Below the pieces are notes generated by a model. The model saw only the letters and a list, made by a program, of their open reading frames with translations, made no database searches and was not told the origin of the DNA. Positions 1 through 5,610 of a stretch of 6,059 nucleotides of DNA are shown piece by piece. The position numbers were made by a program, and so were the translations under genes. Each line of letters opens with the position of its first letter. Within the stretch, counting starts at the first letter, position 1. This DNA comes from Anaerolineae bacterium (GTDB taxonomy: Bacteria; Chloroflexota; Anaerolineae; JAADDB01), in assembly GCA_015486895.1 (NCBI GenBank), contig WFQT01000353.1:1-6059 (forward strand). Direction: 5' to 3'.

Positions 1-530
1 CGACCCCATTCCGCCCCACGTTGCACAAATCGCCGCGCAAATTCGGCCATCATTAGTGCCACAGCCCGGCTGTTCACGGCAAAGTTGTGGTCATGGCTTT
101 CAGCGGAAACCGTTGAGACCGTACGGCTCATTACCGCCTCTCCTCCCAATGGCAAGAAAGTATCCCCTTCCCAGGCCGCAGCATTGTTGACCAGGACGTC
201 CACAGGCCCGAAGACCGCTTCTACCTGATTGAACAATTCGGGGACATTCGCGGAATCAGCCAAGTCAGCTTCCCAAGCTGCTGCTTTCCCGCCACTCTGG
301 TGAATCGCCTGAAGAACTTCATCCGCTGTTTTGCTCTGTTGGGCTTGGAAGAAGGCTTCTCCAGGAATATGCTCCTGTTTCTTGTCGAGGGCGTTTGAGG
401 AACGGAAGAAGTGCAGAAACACACGCGCTCCCTGCCTGGCAAACGCTTTGGCCGTAGCCGCACCGATGCCGTAGGGGTTGTTTGCCCCTGTGATAAGAAC
501 TACCTTACCGTTTAACCCAGGATCTATCAT
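1..530 (-). CDS. Classical short-chain dehydrogenase/reductase (SDR), C-terminus beyond window
   Basis: This reading frame starts at ATG 530..528 and stays open to the left edge, giving 176 complete codons. It is a Rossmann-fold NAD(P)-dependent oxidoreductase by motif. After KVVLITG comes an expanded glycine motif, TGANNPYGIG (residues 14-23), with two more residues than the usual TGxxxGIG. An acidic D89-L90 follows beta-4-like sequence, NNAA lies at 115-118, and N153 in AVNSRA matches the structural/catalytic Asn. The catalytic Ser and YxxxK would lie beyond the edge. About 25 extra residues (43-67) follow beta-2, as in a subgroup of SDRs often annotated as 3-oxoacyl-ACP reductase-like. AGGAGGG at 538-544, 7 nt upstream, fixes the start. 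It lies 181 bp downstream of the glycosidase-like gene on the same strand. I see no convincing promoter or terminator in the gap, so co-transcription is possible but unproven. Substrate unknown. Confidence 0.93.
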   Translation of the reverse strand, partial: MIDPGLNGKVVLITGANNPYGIGAATAKAFARQGARVFLHFFRSSNALDKKQEHIPGEAFFQAQQSKTADEVLQAIHQSGGKAAAWEADLADSANVPELFNQVEAVFGPVDVLVNNAAAWEGDTFLPLGGEAVMSRTVSTVSAESHDHNFAVNSRAVALMMAEFARRFVQRGAEWG

Positions 531-711
531 GGCTTTGCCCTCCTGCATCGAACTTCTGTAGTACCGAACCCGAAACACAGGCCTCTTACCGCATCACCAG
601 ATCTGCCGTTTCTCTTGACCCATGTTGGCCCGAATACCCAAGCAAGCAGGTCTTACTCCGGATGATCTGAACCGCTGAGTTCCGCGGCGTACGGTTATGT
701 GAGTCCGTTAC

Positions 712-3282
712 TTAGTTGCTAGCCTCTCTGCCGACGCAGATATCGTCTATGTAGACGTCGGTATCTACTGGCGCTCCGTTTATGCTGTATAGACCAATGC
801 CAATCTTAGAAAAAAGATTATTTCGAACAGCTGTTGTTATACCATTTGAATCATGAATTCTACTGAAATTATCAAGTAGGACTCCAATATTCTCCCACTT
901 GCCCACTTTATTCAGAGGCAATCTTTCAACATATGGGAAGGTGAATCCACTCCCTTTAGGGAATAAAAACAGGATAATGCCCAGGTTTGGATTCTCCCTT
1001 TTTATTGCAAGAGAAACAGAATCAATGTTATCCCATGATTGGAGAGGTAGATTAAGTACTATTATGGACTCTCCTCCGAGAGCATATGGGGCCTTTTTAG
1101 GAACATCCCCAATGGGAGTTTCATAATGAATTTTAAAAGACTGTTGCCCATGATAAGCTTCTTCTTTGCTAAGACTCGCATCAATAACACTTATAATTTC
1201 ATCCGATTTTATTCCAAACATAGAAACGTACGAATTGTAGTGCTCGAAGTCCTGGATGGCCTCACCACTTGGTTTTATAGTCTTGACATCCTGAAAGGGG
1301 TCTATATAAAAGCTTACTCCCCCCTTTATACAGTATCTTCCGACATCTGGCAATTCCTGCGGCTTAGATGAATAGAAAGCGTAGATCTCCTCAAGAGCTG
1401 GCTTGCCAAAAAGACCAGCGTAAGTTAAAGCATAAGTATTCAGATCAAATGCCCTCATAATATAATACGAACTCGGAAACAATCCCGCTAGATAGTCATT
1501 CCCTGAACTGATAAAATCAAAAAGAGCCCTCAATACAGCAGCATAGCCTTTCTTCTGGGCATTGTAATCCAATATGCTTGGATCAAAATTAGGAGGCATT
1601 GAAATTTCACCACCCTTGGCACTATAGAACCCGAACTCTCCAATTACTTGTTTTAAATCAGGGAACGCGTTGTGTGTGTTAACGAAAGCCGGCAAGACGT
1701 ATTTTTCGAATGGATCTCTTATCGCCCGGATGGAAGCGCCCGCATACGGTCCAACCTTGGGGTGCCAGGCACTCCATTCTATTTCATCAAGCTTGCTTAG
1801 GTCAACCCCATAATTTGGGTCCCAAGGTTTCATTGGGTCCCATTGACCAAAAAAGTTTTCCACAGTATAGCGTGTGTCAACGAGTTCAGTTTTCATCATC
1901 TCAATCAGTTTATCCATCCATGGCCGTGCATTAGGGAAATCTGTACTGGACATCTCAGTCTTCCCAACCAGAGCCTCAACATCGTTCTGATTTGCCACGC
2001 CTATGTAGTGTTGCAAGAAAGCAAAATAACCCTGCGGGCCTTCGAAGAACTTCTCTGACATGGGTACATGATTGCTATTGTCTGCAACGCCAGGATCAGG
2101 GTTGCTCTCTAATCCCAATTCAACCCCCAAGCCTCTTTGGTGGGCCATTGAGATGACTTGTCCTAGAGCAGATTCATCGCTATCTATATTTAATGCATCC
2201 CTTTTAAGTTTATGGATCACATAAACACCATTATTATTGATATAATACCGCTCTTCTATTACGAACCTAATATAGTTCACTCCCATCGCTTTTATAAAAT
2301 CAAGATTCCTTGCAACATACCTTATATCCTTAATCCACGTAATGTCCAAATTAAGCCCTCGGTACTTAAACCTTTCCGGGTTTTTGTTGAACACATAAAG
2401 GGTTGTGTCAAATTCCTTGGTGTTGCCTGAAGGGTCTGAGGTTTCTAATGACACCTTGGTCACATCTGGGTAGGTCGAGGTTAGGGCTGTTCTCGCTTGA
2501 GCTGGGGCCTCAATTCTAATGTTAGTATCCTTCGCATCACCATTGAAAACGCTCCATTCAACTGAAACTGCATTTTCCGTAAATCCATTGGCATCAAGCA
2601 ATACCTTGTCCCCGTTCTGAACATTGAAGCTGATCTCATCCTCCCCGCGGTAGACCTTCCCTGCTCCATCCTTCGCCCACAGGGTTACGATGTACGGGGT
2701 CCGATTGCTGGGGTAGATCATCCGCGCTGTTTTGCCCACAGCATCGGCGTCGTTACGAAACTGCCCGTCCCCATCCGAGTCAACAAGATGATTCATGTCC
2801 CAGGTGAACGCTAGCTCTTCTTCCCCTTCCACCGCGTACTCAACCATGAACGGGATCATCCGCTCGGACAATTTACGTGTCACTTGCACTGCAAGTGCAT
2901 GACCATCATCACTCTTCAAATTTATGGCAAAACTCTTCTCCACTGTGTGGCGCTCGACCGATGCCGCGGAGACAGAGGCCGCGATCCACTCCCAGCTCAC
3001 CACTGTAGCCGCGCTTGGCCCCCAGGATACGGTGAACTTTCCGCCAGGTTGCACCTTACCACCGGTGAACGTGAATTTAGTCCCCCAACCATCCGGGTCC
3101 TGCAGTGCAAATGAAGCGCTGTGCCGGGTCACGGTCGCTCGACGCGAGAACTCAACCTTTATCCCAGTTGCAACCTTGCCCGTATCATTCCTGAATGAAT
3201 GCGTCGTCGCAAACAAGGGGATATTAGCAAGCAGGATGCCCGCCACCGCTGCCACAATGATCCAAAGAAACGCCCTTTTCAT
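712..3282 (-). CDS. Secreted multidomain glycoside hydrolase-like protein (PKD-like modules, GH113-like TIM barrel, C-terminal CBM-like domain)
   Basis: The product has 856 residues. Residues 1-25 form a Sec signal peptide (MKR, hydrophobic 4-24, cleavage likely after LFA25). Residues 26-150 are a beta-rich module shared with the gene at 5611. Residues 155-222 look PKD-like (AFTWDMNH, YPSNRTPYIVTLWAKDGAG) and carry a DSDGDG acidic loop at 168-173. Residues 237-300 look like a second PKD-like module. Residues 308-640 look like a TIM barrel: RGLNL at 308-312, E443 in VGKTEMSS as candidate acid/base, LDEIEWSAWHP at 498-508, and E549 in VIGEFGF as candidate nucleophile. This pattern resembles clan GH-A, closest to GH113 beta-mannanase-type enzymes. 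Residues 675-850 look like a galactose-binding-like/CBM beta-sandwich ending VYIDDICVG. The only two cysteines, C651 and C849, bracket that domain. An in-frame ATG at 3459 exists. I prefer 3282 because the signal peptide starts there and a good promoter lies just upstream. Export and glycan action are inferred; the substrate is unknown. Confidence 0.82.
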   Translation of the reverse strand: MKRAFLWIIVAAVAGILLANIPLFATTHSFRNDTGKVATGIKVEFSRRATVTRHSASFALQDPDGWGTKFTFTGGKVQPGGKFTVSWGPSAATVVSWEWIAASVSAASVERHTVEKSFAINLKSDDGHALAVQVTRKLSERMIPFMVEYAVEGEEELAFTWDMNHLVDSDGDGQFRNDADAVGKTARMIYPSNRTPYIVTLWAKDGAGKVYRGEDEISFNVQNGDKVLLDANGFTENAVSVEWSVFNGDAKDTNIRIEAPAQARTALTSTYPDVTKVSLETSDPSGNTKEFDTTLYVFNKNPERFKYRGLNLDITWIKDIRYVARNLDFIKAMGVNYIRFVIEERYYINNNGVYVIHKLKRDALNIDSDESALGQVISMAHQRGLGVELGLESNPDPGVADNSNHVPMSEKFFEGPQGYFAFLQHYIGVANQNDVEALVGKTEMSSTDFPNARPWMDKLIEMMKTELVDTRYTVENFFGQWDPMKPWDPNYGVDLSKLDEIEWSAWHPKVGPYAGASIRAIRDPFEKYVLPAFVNTHNAFPDLKQVIGEFGFYSAKGGEISMPPNFDPSILDYNAQKKGYAAVLRALFDFISSGNDYLAGLFPSSYYIMRAFDLNTYALTYAGLFGKPALEEIYAFYSSKPQELPDVGRYCIKGGVSFYIDPFQDVKTIKPSGEAIQDFEHYNSYVSMFGIKSDEIISVIDASLSKEEAYHGQQSFKIHYETPIGDVPKKAPYALGGESIIVLNLPLQSWDNIDSVSLAIKRENPNLGIILFLFPKGSGFTFPYVERLPLNKVGKWENIGVLLDNFSRIHDSNGITTAVRNNLFSKIGIGLYSINGAPVDTDVYIDDICVGREASN

Positions 3283-3291
3283 CGTAAATTC

Positions 3292-3320
3292 AGTATATGT
3301 CCAGTGACAGCGTGCGTCAA
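3292..3320 (-). promoter_or_regulatory. Sigma70-like promoter for the secreted glycosidase-like gene, near-leaderless
   Basis: On the minus strand TTGACG (3320..3315) is followed after exactly 17 bases by TATACT (3297..3292). Only 9 bases separate the -10 box from the ATG at 3282. A start site at the usual 6-8 bases would leave a leader of about 1-4 nt. This agrees with the absence of a Shine-Dalgarno sequence before that ATG. The promoter also lies inside the in-frame extension up to 3459, which argues that the extension is not translated. Confidence 0.65.
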
Positions 3321-3501
3321 ATGCATGCGGCGCCTTCCGCGGCAGTACCGGGCCAGGTCTGGTCAGGTGATGCAATGGGATCGAAAGGAGCAAAGATAGG
3401 CCTTGAATCCGATATGCATCCGCTTCAGTACAATTGTCCTCCTCACTCCCATCCTTCATGGCTCCTTCTTCCGTAGCTGACTAATTTCTGGAGTATTACT
3501 A

Positions 3502-3681
3502 CTACTTCTTGCTCGGCTTGAGCTTCGTGAGCCTCCCGGTGGCTTTAAGCGCCTCCTTGGCGGAGTAGTTTAGAACACATAATTTGTAAGTAAAAAACTT
3601 CGAAATTGGGAGCCGTAAAGGTTGTATCCATAGACGGAGACCGTCTCTATCATTTCTGCCATTCACCACACTTGGGTTCAT
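3502..3681 (-). other. Small 59-codon ORF, probably the relic 3' end of a lost gene
   Basis: An ATG at 3681 opens a frame of 59 codons that ends in two TAG codons. Its last 21 codons (3567..3505) encode a protein-like basic tail, EALKATGRLTKLKPSKK, and 19 of these 21 codons end in G or C. The 19 codons just before them have only 6 G/C third positions and read like chance sequence. No Shine-Dalgarno of note precedes the ATG. My reading is that only the tail is, or was, coding and that it was joined to foreign DNA near 3570. I do not recognise the family. It could also be a chance ORF. Confidence 0.25.
3632..3646. repeat. Short inverted repeat / hairpin
   Basis: AGACGG and CCGTCT form a perfect 6-bp stem around a 3-base loop (AGA). 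No T-run follows on either strand, so I do not call it a terminator. It lies in the intergenic stretch, about 185 bp before abiEi. Confidence 0.35.
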
Positions 3682-3744
3682 GCTCTGCTCGTGTTGTTAT
3701 GCAGGTGATTCAAGTAACTTGCAATTATCTCGCTAGTCTGTATC

Positions 3745-3750
3745 TATAAT
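3745..3750 (+). promoter_or_regulatory. Possible upstream -10 box for the abiE operon
   Basis: This is a perfect TATAAT. The best -35-like hexamer is TTGCAA at 3719-3724, at a poor spacing of 20 bp. If used, the transcript would start near 3757 and carry both arms of the 13-bp inverted repeat, which could then also fold in RNA. The promoter at 3769-3797 has better spacing and is preferred. Confidence 0.3.
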
Positions 3751-3768
3751 GTCTTGACCATGCGGCGC

Positions 3769-3797
3769 TTGTTGTCTCTCAATGTGTGTGTTATATT
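3769..3797 (+). promoter_or_regulatory. Sigma70-like promoter of the abiE operon
   Basis: TTGTTG (3769-3774) and TATATT (3792-3797) are separated by exactly 17 bp. The predicted transcript starts near 3804 and leaves a leader of about 28 nt. That leader holds a GGTGG ribosome-binding-like site (3822-3826) 5 nt before the ATG at 3832. The -10 box lies wholly within the left arm of the inverted repeat described separately, so a protein bound there would block RNA polymerase. Confidence 0.55.
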
Positions 3798-3849
3798 GTG
3801 CATAGCAACCTACCTTTCCAGGGTGGTTTTTATGGCGCACAATGTAACA
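3789..3849. repeat. 13-bp inverted repeat over the abiE promoter and start: candidate AbiEi operator
   Basis: The left arm TGTTATATTGTGC (3789-3801) and right arm GCACAATGTAACA (3837-3849) are inverted copies matching at 12 of 13 positions, separated by 35 bp. The single mismatch would be a G-U pair in RNA. The left arm covers the -10 box TATATT and the right arm covers abiEi codons 2-6. AbiEi proteins studied elsewhere repress their own operon by binding inverted repeats in the promoter, and this position fits that role. Because the preferred start site lies after the left arm, a DNA operator is more likely than an mRNA hairpin. The assignment to AbiEi is inference. Confidence 0.55.
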
Positions 3850-4659
3850 GAGTTGGGACCCAAAGAAGCAGAGTTTCTCGTTCGAATGGCCTCTGAAAAG
3901 AATGGGATCTTCACGTTTGCGGAAGCACAGGCATTTTGGCAAAACCGCACCTACACAACCAAGGTGCTACATCGGCTATTGAACAAAGGATGGCTTGATC
4001 GTTTGACGCGAGGGACGTATATGGTCATCCCGTTAGAAGCGGGTTTGCGACGCGAGTGGTCCGAGGAGGGGCTAGTTATTGCTCCGTATCTCGCACGGCG
4101 TGTTGCCGTAGCATACTGGTCCGCACTTCATTATTGGCACATGACCGAGCAGATGCCACGCATGGTTTTCTTGCAGACACCCGACCGCACTTCCCAACGG
4201 ATGAGGAAGAGCCTGGGAATCGTCTTCCGCTTTATAACTGTTAAGGAACACAAGTTCTTCGGCATTGCGAACATCAACATCGACGGTCGTAAAATCCTGG
4301 TTACAGACCAAGAGAAAACCATCATCGATGCAGCAGATCGCCCAGATTTAAGTGGTGGGATTATCCAGCTCGTTGAAGCATTGCGCGGATCATGGGATGG
4401 ACTTGATTGGAATAGACTGGACGCTTACTTGGAGCGGTTCCGCGTGAGGACGGCTATCAAGCGTCTCGGATATCTTATAGAGAAGATGAACCCTCCTCTG
4501 CCCGAATTGGAAGAGCGCCTTGCTAGATGGCAATCTCATCTCTCCGCGGGCATCGCGCTACTCGAGCCGGGGGCGCAAAGAAAAGGGAAGATAGTCACCA
4601 AATGGCAACTACGGATTAACGTCAATCTTCCTGAAGCAAGGAGGCCCGATGATTCGTGA
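3832..4659 (+). CDS. abiEi: AbiEi-type antitoxin / transcriptional repressor
   Basis: The 275-residue product is the antitoxin of an AbiE (type IV-like) toxin-antitoxin system. It counters AbiEii and, in studied members, represses its own operon. Residues 8-66 form the winged-helix N-terminal domain, with a recognition region around TYTTKVLHRLLNKGWLDRL and the wing signature RGTYMVIP (60-67). The C-terminal AbiEi domain follows, with YWSALHYWHMTEQ (95-107), the strand-rich FRFITVKEHKFFGI (132-145) and the family signature TDQEKTIIDAADRPDLSGGI (158-177). An in-frame TTG at 3754 and ATG at 3760 would add a hydrophobic, non-conserved extension. ATG 3832 is chosen because the promoter at 3769-3797 lies downstream of those starts, an SD-like GGTGG precedes 3832, and the family domain begins right after it. 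Its last 11 nt overlap abiEii. No damage is visible. Confidence 0.9.
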   Translation: MAHNVTELGPKEAEFLVRMASEKNGIFTFAEAQAFWQNRTYTTKVLHRLLNKGWLDRLTRGTYMVIPLEAGLRREWSEEGLVIAPYLARRVAVAYWSALHYWHMTEQMPRMVFLQTPDRTSQRMRKSLGIVFRFITVKEHKFFGIANINIDGRKILVTDQEKTIIDAADRPDLSGGIIQLVEALRGSWDGLDWNRLDAYLERFRVRTAIKRLGYLIEKMNPPLPELEERLARWQSHLSAGIALLEPGAQRKGKIVTKWQLRINVNLPEARRPDDS

Positions 4660-5527
4660 AGCAGAACTGCGGCGATATGCCGCAACTCAGGGGATCGATC
4701 CGATGATCTTGAATCTGGACTATGCTTTGGGGTGGTTCTTAGCTGCCTTCTACACCTCCAACAATCTGGGGGATCATCTTCGTTTCAAGGGTGGGACATG
4801 TCTTCGCAAAGCGTATTTTCCCGAGCACCGTTTCTCTGAGGATCTGGACTTCACGGCCACCTCGTCTATTAGCTCGCAGCAGTTGGAAGCATGGGTAGAA
4901 CGGGCGACGAGGTGGTCGACAGAGAGCGGAGGGCCAGATTTTCTTGTTGCGAGGCCCCGCTTTGAGGAGACCTCGGACGGGCTCGGTGCAGAGACACTGC
5001 AAGCAAGGATCTACTTTCGAGGTCCGCTACGCTTTGGCGGATCACCACAGGCAATTCGGTTGGACATCACACGTAAGGAAGTTCTGATTTTCCCTGTTGA
5101 AATGCGGCCCTTGATTCACCCCTATTCCGACGTTGTTTCCCTGGGGCAAATAGCTCTGCCATGCTACCCGCTTGCGGAGATGCTTGCCGAGAAGATTCGT
5201 GCAATTGGTGGGCAACGCCGCTTTGCCATATCGCGCGACATCTACGACATTCATATCCTCGTGCAAAGAGGGGTGAATGTTGCAAGTATTATTCCTCACC
5301 TCATGGAGAAGTTCGCTGCACGAGGGGTTGATGTAAGGCAGCTAAGCCTGAGAGCCATACGTACCCGGCAAGGTGAGTTTGAACGGGATTGGAACCGGAA
5401 TCTAGTCTACCTCCTTCCGGAAGGGCAAAGCATCCCTTTCACCGACGCGTGGAACACCACCCTTGCGATTCTAGCTGAACTGGAGCCCAGGCAAGGCCCC
5501 ATGCCGCATCGTAACTGCACAGGTTGA
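4649..5527 (+). CDS. abiEii: AbiEii/AbiGii-family nucleotidyltransferase toxin
   Basis: The 292-residue product belongs to the DNA polymerase beta-like nucleotidyltransferase superfamily that includes AbiEii toxins. All four expected motifs are visible. Motif I is FKGGTCLRKAYF (46-57) followed by RFSEDLDFT (61-69), giving GG plus D65-x-D67 for metal binding. Motif II is the strand IRLDIT with D139. Motif III is EMLAEKIRAI with K182. Motif IV is RDIYDIHIL with R196 and D200. Family members transfer nucleotides to target RNA or otherwise bind GTP and halt growth, giving phage abortive infection or plasmid/locus stabilisation. Which applies here is unknown. The start ATG lies inside the end of abiEi, 4 nt after a strong AAGGAGG (4638-4644), so translation is coupled. 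Length and intact active-site residues suggest a functional toxin. It stops 83 bp before the next gene, with no clear terminator. Confidence 0.92.
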   Translation: MIREAELRRYAATQGIDPMILNLDYALGWFLAAFYTSNNLGDHLRFKGGTCLRKAYFPEHRFSEDLDFTATSSISSQQLEAWVERATRWSTESGGPDFLVARPRFEETSDGLGAETLQARIYFRGPLRFGGSPQAIRLDITRKEVLIFPVEMRPLIHPYSDVVSLGQIALPCYPLAEMLAEKIRAIGGQRRFAISRDIYDIHILVQRGVNVASIIPHLMEKFAARGVDVRQLSLRAIRTRQGEFERDWNRNLVYLLPEGQSIPFTDAWNTTLAILAELEPRQGPMPHRNCTG

Positions 5528-5546
5528 GCGCCGTGTTTGTCCTTTC

Positions 5547-5575
5547 TTGTCAGAGACTGTGGAAAACGGTAGGAT
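5547..5575 (+). promoter_or_regulatory. Sigma70-like promoter of the right-hand secreted protein gene
   Basis: TTGTCA (5547-5552) and TAGGAT (5570-5575) are spaced by 17 bp in the 83-bp gap after abiEii. Transcription would begin near 5582 and give a leader of about 29 nt that contains the ribosome-binding site GAGGTG (5597-5602). This would let the secreted-protein gene be expressed independently of the toxin-antitoxin operon. Confidence 0.5.
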
Positions 5576-5610
5576 GGTTGATGTAGCTGGGAAGAAGAGG
5601 TGGGAACGTG

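Larger units (their letters stand above)
3283..3831. other. Intergenic region between divergent secreted-protein gene and abiE operon
   Basis: These 549 bp contain no gene I can support firmly. From left to right they hold the minus-strand promoter (3292-3320), an open extension of the glycosidase frame to 3459 that is probably untranslated, and a coding-like minus-strand tail ending in tandem TAG codons (3499-3504). Further right are a short hairpin (3632-3646), a small palindrome CAAGTAACTTG (3711-3721), and two candidate plus-strand promoters for abiEi (TATAAT at 3745-3750 and TTGTTG/TATATT at 3769-3797). Composition shifts within it: 3502-3567 is GC-rich by codon position, while 3570-3630 is AT-rich. 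The stretch looks like a junction of unrelated pieces of DNA. Confidence 0.6.

Noticed and set aside
672..687. Possible terminator after the glycosidase-like gene (CCGC...GCGG)
   Set aside because: The stem is only 4-5 bp, it competes with an AACCG/CGGTT pairing around it, and no T-run follows on the minus strand.
541..711. Promoter for the SDR gene
   Set aside because: No hexamer pair with 16-18 bp spacing resembled sigma70 consensus well enough; another sigma factor or read-through from the upstream gene cannot be excluded.
1815..1842. Direct repeat TTGGGTCCCA, two copies 18 bp apart
   Set aside because: It lies inside the coding region and simply encodes two nearby Trp-Asp-Pro motifs (WDPMKPWDPN).
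2924..3307. 127-codon plus-strand open frame opposite the N-terminal part of the glycosidase-like gene
   Set aside because: It overlaps the strongly supported minus-strand gene, and its translation shows no recognisable domain or start signal.
3283..3459. N-terminal extension of the glycosidase-like frame to ATG 3459
   Set aside because: It would put 59 polar residues before a textbook signal peptide, the AAGGAG is only 2 nt from the ATG, and the best promoter lies inside the extension.
3754..3831. Upstream TTG/ATG starts for abiEi (3754, 3760)
   Set aside because: They lie upstream of the better-spaced promoter, lack a ribosome-binding site, and add a hydrophobic stretch that is not part of the AbiEi domain.
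3283..5610. Flanking direct repeats or terminal inverted repeats marking abiE as a mobile element
   Set aside because: By eye I found no matching repeats at the two sides of the cassette and no transposase or integrase gene.
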